From contig VCJN01000548.1 in NCBI GenBank assembly GCA_006384855.1, positions 62,001 to 126,000 on the forward strand: a stretch of 64,000 nt of DNA, written 5' to 3'. Below the pieces are notes generated by a model. The model worked only from the letters and a program-made list of their open reading frames with translations. It was not told the origin of the DNA and did not search any database. Shown here in pieces: positions 21,360-33,110 of this stretch (its first letter is position 1; every line of letters begins with the position of its first letter). Source of the stretch: Tetraselmis striata. Taxonomy: Eukaryota; Chlorophyta; Chlorodendrophyceae; Chlorodendrales; Chlorodendraceae. Both the position numbers and the translations under genes were made by a program.

Positions 21360-24300
21360 TTATGAATAAGTGTGCTGGGGGCTGCCAACATGCAGCTCTT
21401 GGGCGGCGCTCGACGCAACGGCGCTGTCAACCAGCGGCTGCGTCTCTGTCACTAGATGCCTCAGTGCGCTGAAGGTGATGTTCAGCTTTGGAAACTCAAA
21501 GCAGGCCGGATGTCCCTGCGCGTCACAGCCAAGGGGGCAATAAGGGAACGCATCATCGGTTGATGCGATTTGACCCGGGTAGTGGGCATGCCGACATGTG
21601 CATCAGGCATGCCGGAGCTCTGGTGGAGGGGCGCGGGCCAACCTTGCAGGGGTCTTTGAACTCGGACGTCCAGCAAAACGCCGGCTGCTGCTGGGTGGTG
21701 GGGCCCAGCTGGATGAGCGCTGCCGGGCCTTGCGGGCTGGACCCCGACCATGCGGACCACGACGCCACCTGAGGGGGGTGCAGCGGCCCAATGAGACCCA
21801 AATGATGCGCCGTGGTACCATCGTCACCCTAGAATGATGTGTGCGTCCGTTTTATTGCACCCGACCAGACATAAGATTTCAAAACATTGATTACATAGCA
21901 CATCCAGGTAGCGCGACCAACTAGAAGGATTACTACTGGTCACTACCGCACTATTAATATACTACATATTATATACTATACATGTATATACTATACATGT
22001 ATAGTATATAATATAATATATTATTATTATGTAGTACATAGTATATCATATATAATATATATGTATACTATATAATATTTACTATACATCCACTAATATA
22101 TATATAATACCCAATGAGTGTGTTTGTATCATTGGTGTAGAAACAAGCAGCGCCTCTCGACCGCATGACCACTACAGTTTAGAAGACATGGTACGGGTAT
22201 GGATGGGTCGGGGGGATTTCCAATATCAAAAGTAAAAACAAAAAGGAGACCGGTACTACGACCGGTAGAATAGTAGGGACTCGGCCCTCATAGGGCTGCA
22301 CGCTACGCGCTTAAATGCGGGTTCGTGCAGCCGAGCCGTAAGACAGCTGACCTGGCTCGGCCGAGAATTAACCTGTGACAATTTTCAAACATAGCAGACA
22401 TGGCATGTAAGCAGGAGGTACGGCACATCTTGTAGTTGGCACCATGTACCAGGAAACGATGGGTTCTCGTACGTGGATGCGGCGTTGTTACCCGGTGTTG
22501 TTAACCATGGCGCCCGGCATAGTTACTACTGACACATCCGCCATCACCAGCGGTGCAGCGGCGCGGTGCGCCATGCACTGGGCCATGGAGCTATATTACG
22601 TCTGACCTCGAGAGCAGCGAGGCAGCCGGCATCTCACCTTGCTGTCAATGGCCCCCCAAGCGCCGGGCCGGCCGGCCAAGTCAACCTTAGTGCGGAAGCT
22701 TGGCATCCCAACGTTATCGTCCGCATGGAGCGACATTGGCACGAGGTCGCCACGCGCGGCGATGGCCTTGGCGGGGCTGGCCGGGGAAGCGCCGGCGTCC
22801 GCGTCTGCGCTCCAGCCGTTCCAGCGGATGAGCCAGTCCATGCCCTCCAAGCCCTCAGCCTGATGCGGGAAGGAGTTAGTGTGAGCTTGAGCACTATCTC
22901 AAGCGAATCCATGCCGGACCACTGCCATGGGCCGTATACAGGGGCAGGCGACATTCCCAGCCGCGTGTGATGGAACAGCTACAACGCATATGTACGGAGG
23001 CCGCAGATAGCTACGAGTACCACTACTGATCCCCCGAGGTCTGAAGCACAACCTACGTACGAAGATTGCCCATCCCGGCAGCGTCGTTCGATTTGCGGTG
23101 AAAATGGCTGCCTTGGGGTAACACCTAGCCGCCCATGCCAGACTTTCCAGCACTGCAGGGCTGCCTTGCGCCGCACGCCGAAAGCACACTCTCTCAACGT
23201 TCAACATGGGTGGTGCACGCAGGCATCAGGGATGGCTTGCGCAGATAGACTCGCAGGGCGGCAAACACGTCTGGTCCACATTTTGAGGCGCTTCGTGCAC
23301 GCCGCATGGGCATGTATAAGCCGCCCGGGCAACAGCAAGGTGACCAGCCCGCGCATCCCGGAGGGTAGGAGAAGGACCACCTGCTGCACCAGCTCTTTAA
23401 ACTGCCTGGCGCGCGTTGCGTTGGTGTAGCTCATTTCCTCGTTCTGCTTGCTGAGTGCCTGTGCCGCCAGCCATGAGCTCACCCTGAGAAGCCGAAGACG
23501 CAGCGCGCGCTGCGCTCAGCGTAGACAGGCACCGGGGGGCTTACCTCGTAGCCCAGAGCCTCGCGGATCTCGGGGAAGTACGGCACATTGTAGCTCCCCC
23601 AGAACCTGCAGTCGGCACAGGCAATCGGCAACGTGCCATCATGCAGCCCCGTCAGCGCTGCGCATAATGAATGGGGAGACGGAGGGATTGCGGTTGCAGG
23701 ATACTCCGGGGAGGGTGGCAGCTGAAAGCTGGTAGGCTTGTCACCCGTCCGCTAGCAGTTTGGCGGTCATGTCGGCCGATTTGATGAGGCCGGGCGCCTC
23801 CTCGGTCATCCAGAACAGGCCGCTCCCTGCCTTGGGTGCGACGCCAGGCTCAAACCTGCACCCGTCAGCACCCCAGCATTGGAATGAGAGTCGCCGCAGC
23901 GCGCTGGCGCTGCGCGTCCCGTGACCGCATGCGCAGGTCCGCTCACCGGGTCCGGTCCACTACCATCCACTGGTCGTTGTAGGTGCCCGAGTGATTCTCG
24001 GAGAAAAGGTCGGACCACGAGCTACCGCCTGTGCCAGAGGCGGCATGCGCTCAGCGCCATGGGGGCAATCAACAGTCCGCAGATAGCATGATATGACGCC
24101 GACATTTTCAAACTGCACGGCATGACATGACACGACGAAGTCTGGTGGGATGTGACATGGCACAATATCTAACACGGCAGGATTGGCACAATATTACATC
24201 ATGTATCAGCGCATGAAATTCTGCCAATACCCTGCATGCTGTCATGGCATGACATGGCATGACCTGGCCTGGCCTGGCATGGCATGACCTCGCCTGGCCT

Positions 24301-26743
24301 GGCCTGGCCTGGCATGGGATGGGATGGGATGGGATGGGATGGGATGCCATGGGATGCCCCGGCGTGACCTGGCCTGGCCTGGCCTGGCCTGGCATGGCAT
24401 GGGATGCCATGGGATGACACGGCGTGACCTGGCCTGGCCTGGCATGGCATAGGATGCCATGGGATGACACGGCGTGACCTGGCCTGGCCTGGCGTGACAT
24501 GGCGTGGAATGGCATTGGGCATGATGGCATGTCGCATGGGGCATGGCATGACATAACATGACATGGAATGGGGTGGGATGAGTGGGATGGGATGGGATGG
24601 GATGGGATGGGATGGGATGGGATGGCATGGTATGGTATGGTATGGCGTGGTGTGCCAAGAGGTGCAATGGCACAACGGAGTGACAGTGGCACGTACTTTT
24701 GGCGAGCCGGTTGGCCACCATGACTCGGATCCAACAGGGGACGCTCTCGGCGCTGATGCTGTCGTACTTGGCGCTATCCAGCACGTTCAGGGAGGTCTCC
24801 ATCACAAACAGTGAGGAGGGGCCTGGTGGGTGCAGTGGAAGTGAGGGAACAGGGGCGGTGGAGGGAGAAGGAGGGGGGGGGGGGGGGGGGGGGGGGGAGG
24901 AGGGAGATCTAGAGTCATGTAGTTGTGGGCCATGATTCAGCTTCAGCTTCTTGGGGCACCGCGACTTCGGGTATGAATACTCACTACTATCGCCTGTAAG
25001 ATTTTGCCGACCTGTCACACGTCCCCAAACTGAATGCCCACATTACGTTCAACACCATCTTATGCGCATGACAAAGATGTCTTATCGTTTATAGTGTTGC
25101 ACGATTTACGGTTTTACGGCACCGTAAGTACTCGAGCAGTGTGCCTTTACACACTGCAGGGGTTCCTGCTGGTGCCAGTCCTATCCCGGGGGGCGGAGAC
25201 ACTCCCTATGACGCACGGTGTACTCTGTGAACCCTGTATGTACCCCCTCAGTAAGGATTATTGCGTTGCCCCAGGGAAAGGGGGGAGGGGGGGGAGGGGG
25301 GTGTCTCAAGGGGCTCGGACATACGCAGCCCACCTGAGGTGATGTAGAAGTCGTCCATGGAGGTCAGCAGTCCTGGTGAGGAGGAGAACGACTCGGTGAA
25401 GGGCTCGCGGGTCGGGTCCTCGGATGGCAGGGTGATGTGCTGTTCCGGAAATGGGGTGAGACAAGGCATGCTGCCCGTCAGCCTGAGATAGAGATCGCGA
25501 TAGGGCTGCATTGTACGTGCAGTGGGCGCCATGCACGGACAGGGCGCGCAGTGGGCAACCTGAGGCAGGGGAAGAGGGGGGGGGGTGGAGATCATCTGCG
25601 TGCGAGCTGGGCAGGACCTTGAAGGTGCGAGGGAATGCGTTGGTGTAGCCGTCCCATGTAGTGTGACCCACGGTGATGTCCTTGTAGCTGCCCTGCGACA
25701 AGGATGCGCAGTGACTCCCCGATCAGCGCATGAGGCGTTGGCGGAGAATGGCAAGGTAACAGTTAGTGGTGTTGATGGTGGTGGGGGGGCAGCAAAGCAC
25801 CCACCTGCGCGCCCTGTTCCAGCTTGATGGCTGCCGAGCAGTGGGATGGTCGGTCCTGGAGCGCGGCAGCAGCGGCCATGTCTATGCCGGTGCGGCGAGA
25901 TAGCTTGCGCGGGAGGGCGGACATCCCCTTTGCATCCGTGCCATGGTCCCGCCTGGCCACGGGGGGCATGTAGCATGAGTTCGCTGAGCTGGCGGCCATA
26001 CAGCGCTGCAGGGATAAGGGGGGAGGGGTTGGGGAGGGGGGGGGGGGGGGGGGGCGGATTAAATGGGTTTGCACCGTGCGAGCGCCGGCATGACATCGTA
26101 CAGGTCGCCCAGCATGTTGAGCAGGAGCAGGTCAATGGTGAACATCTCGCGGCTCGAGGCGCAGAACTCAGCGTAGCCTTCCAGCAGCCCGTCGAACTGC
26201 GCTAGCACGTCCCCCACCGCCGACCAGTACTCGTGGCGCTCGTCGCTGGTGCCCGAGGCGGCTACCTGACCGCGCAGCCAGTCGAGGTTCTCCTGCACGG
26301 GGCACAGGCCGGAGGGGCAGGGGGTGAGTGATGGGTGTCGTAAATAAGGAATTCCAACGCATAGGCCGCAGCGCCACCCAACCTGCGCGAACGCCACGAG
26401 CCGCTTCCCGGCTGGCTTGCCGCGGAATAGGTCGTCGAGGTAGTTGTCGACGAAAACCTCCATCTGACCGCAGGTGAAGAAAGCCTCGAGGTAGCCCAGC
26501 GCGAAGAGGGCGTCGTCGCGCGGCACCTCCTGCCCTGCGGCCATATCCAGCACCGTCCACCCACCGACCAGCTCAGACCTGGGACGGGGTCGGCCAACCC
26601 AGTGAGTGACCAGTCAAATAGCGAGACAGAATGCGGGCGCTTGCCCACGTGACGATGCGAATGCGAATGCAAGGCGGTAGCGGTGGGACACACCTAAAGC
26701 GCACACACTCACTCTCTCTCTTTCTCTCGCTCTCACTCTTAAC

Positions 26744-26774
<31 letters not shown>

Positions 26775-27095
26775 ACACACAGACACAGACACAGACACAC
26801 ACGCGCGCGCGCACGCACAAACAGCCAAAACACATACGTTCAATATCTCTCGCTCTGTCATATATCATCCCAACACCCCGAGGCACGCGCCCCACCTCCC
26901 GTAGGCCGCCGCCGATGCGTCCAGCACTCCGGGCTGCAGCCGCCACGCCTCGCCGTCGCGGTAGACGGAGGCTGTTCCGTCGGCGTGCGCACCCGGAACC
27001 CCGCCCAGCAGCAGGGCTGCCGCGGCGAGGAGCGGTGCCCAGTACAAGCGGCGCCCTCCGAGGGCGAAACCGTCGGGAGCAGCTCGTGGCGCCAT
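21360..27095 (-). CDS. phospholipase B-like (PLBD/lamina-ancestor) hydrolase, complete
   Basis: Fourteen exons on the minus strand: 27095-26896, 26578-26383, 26292-26075, 25988-25805, 25692-25618, 25439-25334, 24822-24697, 24028-23947, 23855-23745, 23605-23545, 23458-23381, 22859-22638, 21768-21643 and 21515-21360. All are GT-AG with consistent phases, giving 646 residues. Family: N-terminal-nucleophile hydrolases that are secreted or lysosomal and act on lipids or N-acyl groups. Seen: a signal peptide (about residues 1-38, hydrophobic WAPLLAAAALLLGGVPGAHA); the self-cleavage nucleophile Cys255 in HCSAAIKL; VGHTTWDGY; SFSSSPGLLTSMDDFYI; NHSGTYNDQWMVVD; GLFWMTEEAPGLIKSADMT; FWGSYNVPYFPEI; RARQF; ARGDL; and the terminal GHPACFEF. 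It is slightly longer than animal PLBDs because of a low-complexity insert before Cys255. Introns carry C-tracts, a pentamer satellite (24029-24696) and an AT palindrome (21769-22637). Confidence 0.92.
21955..22105. repeat. AT-rich palindromic block in the last-but-one PLBL intron
   Basis: Almost pure A/T. Its core alternates TATACTATACATGTATA units and their complement, so much of it can pair with itself as a cruciform or hairpin. It lies inside the 21769-22637 intron. Confidence 0.85.
22271..22352. repeat. hairpin-forming inverted repeat
   Basis: GGGCTGCACG pairs with CGTGCAGCC across about 20 bases, and outer CTCGGC/GCCGAG arms strengthen the stem. It lies in the same intron as the AT palindrome. 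No tRNA or known RNA fold fits. Confidence 0.5.
24110..24660. repeat. CATGG/CCTGG/GGGAT pentamer satellite with higher-order units
   Basis: Tandem pentamers fill most of the 24029-24696 intron of the phospholipase B-like gene. GGGATGGGATGGGAT runs occur at about 24313-24345 and 24590-24625. Between 24361 and 24500 a unit of about 55-60 bases (CGTGACCTGG, CCTGG repeats, CATGG repeats, GATGCCATGGGATGACACGG) recurs about three times. Confidence 0.9.
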
Positions 27096-27989
27096 GGCTG
27101 TGGCTCGGCTCGGCCGCGGAGGGGAAAACGCGGCGGCCGTGACGACGCTTCTCGCTCGGGAGGTCGTCTATTGCAGGGAAGGTGCAGGCGTGCTAGACGC
27201 TTTTGTGGCTTGAAAATGGCCGGGCTTTGCGGGTTGGGGGGGGGGGGGGGGGGGGGTCTCCACAATCGTCAGCGAGCCCGTGCCTGGCCACAATTGCTGC
27301 CTCGTCGCGCAACCGTGCAATAACGGGTTTTGGCGACGACGACGCATGCGCGCTGAACGCGCGCATGCACTTGTATCGGTGGCGCGCGCAACGCGCCGCA
27401 TCAGCGTATTCGGCTGCCGTCGCTCGTCTGTCATGTGAGATCGTCTGAGATCGTGAGATGACGGGACGGGGTGGGTCGATAGTCGCTCCACCCACGAGCA
27501 GATACGCCACGGTTTCATCTCATCTACTGGTCGTCGTGGTCTCGACGAGCAGCCGCTGCAAGCAAGCTGGGGATATAAAGGATGCTTGCTGGCCTGCTTG
27601 CCCATTATTTCGTAAGTTAAAGAATTGTTAGTCTCTACTTGATCCTACTGCAGGTAGTCGCTCCTGGTATAGTAGTCGCTATAGATAGTTGCTATTCAGG
27701 ATTATTCCTCGACTGTGTGTGCCCGATATCGCGCGTCCTTGACGCCGCGCCGCGTGGTAAGCAGCAGTAAATGAAGCATTCCTGCTTCATTTAGAATACC
27801 AGTTGGCAACGATCGGTTACTGGTGTGCAGATCGTCGTCGTTCTCAAGCGCTGTCGTCGTCGTCCCTGCCACCGCCCAACCACCACTTCGCCAGTAGCAA
27901 GCGACCAACTCTCTGGCTCGCAGCCGGCTTCCCTATCCTCCTTCGTTTGCCCGCCCCCGAGGTCAGCGCGGGCAAGTGGCGCGGTCGCG
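27096..27989. promoter_or_regulatory. shared head-to-head promoter interval
   Basis: 894 bases separate the start codons of the phospholipase B-like gene (minus) and the syntaxin-18 gene (plus), so both promoters must lie here. The interval holds an 18-base G run at 27239-27256 and an AT-richer middle at 27600-27720. I cannot identify a specific promoter element. Confidence 0.5.
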
Positions 27990-28935
27990 ATGGATCGCAC
28001 GGCCGAATACTTCGAGGTGGCGGAGGCGACCGCGCGCGTGGTGCGCCGCCCCAAGGTGCGCCCTGGGCCTGATTCTTGCAACCTCCCCCTCTCCTATCCC
28101 ACCGCCGCCACCCACCACCATCAGTGCCGCAACCATCACCATCACCAGCACCCACAGCTACAGCGTGCCGTTCCAAGGCGACCCCCAACCTGCCCCCTTT
28201 TTCACCTCACTCCCTTCCCCTCACTCCCATCCTCCTCCTCCCACCTTCTCCACGTCCTTCTCATGCAGCACCCACGTCCTCGCCACCAGTTTCCTCCTTA
28301 TTCTGCCATCCTCCCCCACCTCTCCTCCTCAGCTTGCCCAGCATGCGGGCCCCTTCCGCTCCCCGAGCTGCATTCCCCCCCCCCCCCCCCCCCCCCAACC
28401 CCTGCTGCCATGTCTCCCCCTTCCCATGCAAGACCACATAGGCTCTCATCCCCTCCCTGCTCCCCCCTTCCTCCTCCAAACCCGACCCCGCTGCCATCCA
28501 GGAAGAGGTGAAGCAGCTGCAGTCGGCCCGACTCTTGCGTCCAGTGCGCCACAAGTCGGAGTTTGCGCGGGCGGCGATGGCGTGCGTGAGTGCCTCGCCG
28601 GCAGGCAGGGGGCAGCTTGCGGGGGAGGTGGGGTCGAAGGGGAATCAATGGCGGCTGCAGGGTCTGTACATACACAGATAAGCTCATTTTGCATCCTCCT
28701 GCGACCCCCGCCGCCGCATCCCCCCCCCTCCCCCCCCTGCATCGCCGGGCCGGCAGGCGCAGGAGATCACGGAGTTGCTGGCATTCTTGGCCGCCAGCCG
28801 GCGCGACTACCTGCAGCCCGGGCGCAGCAGCGAGCTGCAGAAGGACAAGGTGGAGGAGGAGGTGCGGGCACTGGCACCTGGGGGAGCATGAGAAGGAGGG
28901 TGGCATGCGCGGCGGCTGAGCGCTCCCCCCCCCCA

Positions 28936-28966
<31 letters not shown>

Positions 28967-31070
28967 TTCTCCCGATCGCGCTCCGCGACCTCGCTCCCGG
29001 CCCCGCCAGGTGGGGCTCTTCTCCAAGGCGTGCAACCGGCGGGTGTCGCTGCTGCAGGAGGGCGTCACGGCGATGAAGGGCGCGGGGAATGCGACTCCGC
29101 AGGCGGTGGCGCACCGGCAGGGGGTGGTGAGCCCCCCCCCCCCCCCCCCGCACTCCTCCCTCCCCCTCCACACGCCATACTCCGAGCGCGCAGGATAGGG
29201 ATGATTTCGGGGCGGAGGCGGCCGACAAAAGCGCCCAACCGCGGTCAGCAGGGGTGCGGGGGGCGGCGGTGCAGCAAGCTGGGATAATCCCGCGCAGTAA
29301 TCCCTTGTCGTGATGTTCTCCCAGCTTTATCCCAGCCTATCCCGATCCCGGCATGTCCGCAGGTATCCCGGCTCATCACACGAGTGGCAAAGTCCAGGAC
29401 ACACGCTGCATGAGGTGTCAACTGACAGAGTGTCATGTGCTCATCGAGCACGGCCGATGACATCCCGGTATATCCTGGAATAGTGTCGCGCATATCTTGA
29501 GGGAGTCCCTGAGGTGGAGCGGCTTGCCGCTACCCCCCTCCCCCGGGGGTCTGCCTGGTCGCAGGTGCTCATCTTGACAGAGGCGCTGGCGGAGGCGAGC
29601 CAACAGTTTGACCGGCTGCGGGAGGCGCGGCTGCGGGCGCGCCGCGATGGCCGGCGGCGCGGTGGCCGGCCGGCAGCAGCCTCCGCCCGTGACCCGGCGG
29701 CGGCGGGGGCGGGCGCGGGAGGGGAGGGCGGCGCGCGGCCATCGCACACACAGGCGGTGGAGGGGTTGCCGCCGGAGCGCCTGGCTGCGATGGCGGAGGA
29801 GAACGCGGCGCTGCTGGGGGAGCTGCAGAGCCTGTCCAAGCAGGTGCGCCCCCCCCCGCCTCGGAGGGCGCGGGGGTAAGCGCTACGATGATGGGGGCTC
29901 TGGTAATCGTCGCATACGTAAACGCACAACTGTACGTTGGATGCGTATGCATACGTGTAGAACTGCGCGTGCATGCCAGCACCCCTGGGTAGAATGCTGT
30001 ACACCTTGCCGCAAATTGTTATATTCTGGCTGCGGCATCAAGCCACATGCGGATCCATATCCCGAACATAGCAGCCTCCAGTGGGCAGCAGGAGCGCCCA
30101 CAAAAGCCCAATCCCGCTACAGGGCGGCCCCACCCCCAGTGGCCCCCGCGGCGATGACACATCTGCCAACAACCCAAAGCCATTTATACATTTTCCTACA
30201 AACTTGCACTCTATGCGTTTCAGGAATCCCCACTCGGACCATCCCGAAAGGCACCTGTGTGGCGGTGTGCACGGAGACTGGCGTGATTATCGACCATGCG
30301 GTATAGAATCGCTCACAGGAACGTACTCTCGCGGCCTCCCTCTGTCGAGCCTTATTCACCTTTCTTTTTCACCTTGCCACAAAGTTTTATTTTCTGGCTG
30401 CGGCATCAAGCCACATGCGGATCTATATCCCGAACATAGGCGCCTCCAGTGGGCAGCAGGAGCGCCCACAGAAGCCCATCCCGCTACAGGGCGGCCCCGC
30501 TCCCAGTGGCCCCCGCGGCGATATGACATATCTACCAACAACCCACAGCCTTTCATACATTTTCCCACAAACTTACACTCTATGCGTTTCAGGAATCCCC
30601 ACTCGGACCATCCCGAAAGGCACCTGTGTGGCGGTGTGCACGGAGACTGCCGTGAACATCGACCATGCGGTGTAGAATCGCTCACAGGAACGCACTCTCG
30701 CGGCCTCCCTCTGTCGAGCCGGATTTACCGGCCCGTCGATGATTGACCTTTCCCGCCACGCTGAGCGTAATCGGGTCAAAACCCGTCGGCGCCTCTGCGG
30801 CAGGCGCACTCGGTGGAGCGCACGGTGGCGGACATCGCGGCGCTCAACTCAATGTTCAGCGAGGCGGTGCTGAAGCAGGCGGCGCAGGTGGAGGGGCTGT
30901 ACCTGGACGCGCTGGCGGCGAGCTCTCATGCCGAGGCGGGGAACACGCACCTGCGGCGCGCCATGCAGCTCAACAGCTCCACGCGCATCTACATCCTGCT
31001 CGTCTTTGGCATCGCCATCTTCGGCATGCTCTTCCTGGACCGATACAGCTCCCGCTTCGGGCCCGTGTAG
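27990..31070 (+). CDS. SYP81: Qa-SNARE, syntaxin 18 / SYP81 (Ufe1) type, complete
   Basis: Six exons: 27990-28055, 28502-28585, 28757-28861, 29010-29126, 29565-29843 and 30804-31070. All are in phase, giving 305 residues. The protein acts in fusion of retrograde (Golgi-to-ER) vesicles at the ER membrane. Seen: the N-terminal MDRTAEYFEVAEATARVV; an Habc-like stretch with FLAASRRDYLQPGR, FSKACNRRVSLL and AHRQGVVLILTEAL; and a SNARE helix from about residue 218 with the conserved ALNSMFSEAVLKQAAQVEGL, zero-layer glutamine about Q242. The C-terminal tail anchor, IYILLVFGIAIFGMLFLD, is at about 279-296, followed by the short RYSSRFGPV. Length and motif order match plant SYP81. An Ala/Gly/Arg-rich insert in exon 5 is not typical. 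The last intron is enlarged by a 369-bp tandem duplication. Confidence 0.92.
30002..30739. repeat. tandem duplication of 369 bp in the SYP81 last intron
   Basis: 30002-30370 and 30371-30739 are about 93-95% identical at a constant offset of 368-369 bases. Both contain CTGGCTGCGGCATCAAGCCA, CCTCCAGTGGGCAGCAGGAG and GGAATCCCCACTCGGACCAT. They sit wholly inside the intron 29844-30803. The unit has no convincing coding potential. Confidence 0.95.
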
Positions 31071-31233
31071 GCCGCCGCCTGTCATCGGCCGCCAAACTCT
31101 GATGGGCACAACTAATAACCCCAAATGCCCTCGATCGAGAGTTAACGCCACTTGTCCTCGCCTGCTTGGCGGCGTTGCTCCTCTGCGAGGTAATGACTGC
31201 CTGCCCGCACACTGTTGCATGCGTCATGCGCGG

Positions 31234-31238
31234 TGTAA
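31234..31238 (+). terminator. TGTAA poly(A) signal of SYP81
   Basis: TGTAA lies 164 bases after the stop codon. A 25-base G run (31259-31283) follows closely. Confidence 0.6.
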
Positions 31239-31283
31239 CACGCATTGAGAGGAAAAGGAGGGGGGGGGGGGGGGGGGGGGGGG

Positions 31284-32465
31284 ATGTTGTGGCACAGTTG
31301 CTGGCGCGAGATGGCGTCCATGCTGCTGCCAATCTTGCCAGAGCTACCGCTGCCAGGGCGCTCCTAATAGCGCAGTGAAACAGGGTAGCTGCCGCTGGAC
31401 CCATCAGCCGGTTGCCAATACGGCACCTTCGGCAGCGCTCCGGAATCAGGCTACTTCCCAGGCAACTTAGCAGCATCAATTGCTACTGCTGTATACAACT
31501 TCTGTTGCATATGAACCATCCCGCTAGTGCCCGGACCTGCACTCGGGCGCGGTAAAAATGATGTGCAGTGTCGACCCACAATGTCTCACCCATGTATTCC
31601 ATATGGAATAACATGAATTATGTCGTGCAACAATGACATAAATAGACAGCAAATGCAATCCTTGCTTTTTATTGATGTTGTAATTGCACTGCGGGCGAGC
31701 CTGCGCTGACGTCTGCTGTGATCTATGCGACATGGACCGCCGTATGGCCTCCCGACACCGGTCATGCTGACGATTATATCATCATTTGCGCCCGTCGGCT
31801 TCCCGTCTACTTAATGGCTGCGCCAAACAACAGGAATGTATACAATGCCCACAACAACCGGGCAACAACACTCCAATGCAGGCGCCAGCAGCGGGCACCT
31901 ATAGCCGCGGTTGTGAATACGTGCGGGCCCTCGTCGGTTCCCGGCCAGCCAGAGCCTGGCACATTTCATCAAGCGCCCCCGCCTCACAAGGTCCCCTCAA
32001 TTGTTGAGGGGCATGTTGGTGGCGTTTGTCTGCCAGCCTGTAGTATTTTCATGCCTGGACTGCTCGACAGCGCGCAAATGAACGCATTGGACTAGAACCT
32101 ACCCCGGACAAAATGAAGCGGAATGGGCTGCTATAGATCAGGCAGAATACGACTCTTCATTTAGGCCACTTTTTCCGATACTCGTTTCGCAGAGTGAGGG
32201 AGGGATAGAGAGAAAGAGGGAGAAAACCCGTACATAGAGCTGTGGGTTCCTCGAGGGCATCACCACACGTTTCGCATAACATCTATTTGACGCAGATTTG
32301 ATAACCGCTCGTACCCGTACCAAACGCCGTTTATTCGCACAACACCTGCGCACGGACAGCGGGCAGCCTATCCGTACCATCCAGTACTACACGTGCGTGT
32401 GCAGACGCAGATGTCACACTCTGCGAATAAGCAGAAGATGCCGCGCAAATCTCGTTTCGGCCACA
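31284..32465. other. intergenic, no gene seen
   Basis: Short open frames on both strands without recognisable motifs. There is no RNA gene and no strong repeat. Confidence 0.45.
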
Positions 32466-33110
32466 GACCCAAGCATCAGCAGTTGAGCCAAGTCAAATGT
32501 GAGGAGGGGTACCCAGTACGCCCTGCACCCATAGCAGATCACGTCCCGATGTGTGTGAACGCTCTGATACACCCAGGTCACCTGCGAGGGCGCTTGCACC
32601 AGTGACATCAAGTGAGGGTGGATGCCGGCGTGATTGCACCATTGACATCAAGGTTCCTGCGCGGGAACAAGGCAAGGAGGATACCCCAGGTATCAGGCAC
32701 TATTTCAGCGCATGGAGGCAACTGTTGGCAAGGGAGAGCGACGCGGACGGGCGAGCAGTACCAGGAACGTCCACGTTGCCATCAGCGCGCATGCATGATT
32801 GTTGGTGTGCATGCAGCGCCAATGGTGACGCCCCCTGTGATGGCACAGTATACATATCAGAGCACGCATGCACCCCAGACCAGAGCATCAACAACTGAAC
32901 CCAGTCAGATGTCATGCTCAGGATGCCCAGCAGGTTTTAGGGTTTTATGTGTAGAGTTTTAAGGTTTTAGAACCCTAAAACCCTAAACCAGTCTAACAGC
33001 CATGACGACAGACCATGTCCCCATGTGTGAGCACATCCATGTCACCTGTGAGCATGCTTGCGCCTGAGACGTCCAGCGTTCCTGCTCGATGACAAGCAAG
33101 GAGGGTGCAC
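32466..33110. repeat. degenerate tandem repeat, unit about 410 bases
   Basis: The block starting at about 32466 (CAAGCATCAGCAGTTGAGCC, then a GTCAAATGTGAGG box, a TCCCGATGTGTGTGA box and an ACAAGGCAAGGAGG box) recurs from about 32877 (CAGAGCATCAACAACTGAAC, GTCAGATGTCATG, CCCCATGTGTGAG, ACAAGCAAGGAGG). The second copy is interrupted by the telomere-like motif at 32936-32989. Confidence 0.6.
32936..32989. repeat. interstitial telomere-like repeats, head-to-head
   Basis: GGTTTTAGGGTTTT on the left faces AACCCTAAAACCCTAAACC on the right, with degenerate AAGGTTTTAG between them. TTTTAGGG is the telomere unit of Chlamydomonas and its relatives. There are two units in each orientation. Confidence 0.8.

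Noticed and set aside
21560-21610. A terminal PLBL exon reading DAHVGMPTTRV
   Set aside because: It would need a 23-base intron; the exon at 21515-21360 (GHPACFEF) joins in phase and matches the family end better.
23166-24200. Plus-strand genes in this interval
   Set aside because: They mirror PLBL exons 8-11 on the minus strand.
24108-25018. Minus-strand frames of 158-258 codons rich in His, Ser, Pro
   Set aside because: They read through the intronic pentamer satellite; the true exon there is 24822-24697.
27976-29173. Long frames on both strands (up to 366 codons)
   Set aside because: They run across SYP81 introns and C-tracts; the spliced exons give a clear SNARE while these give Pro-rich noise.
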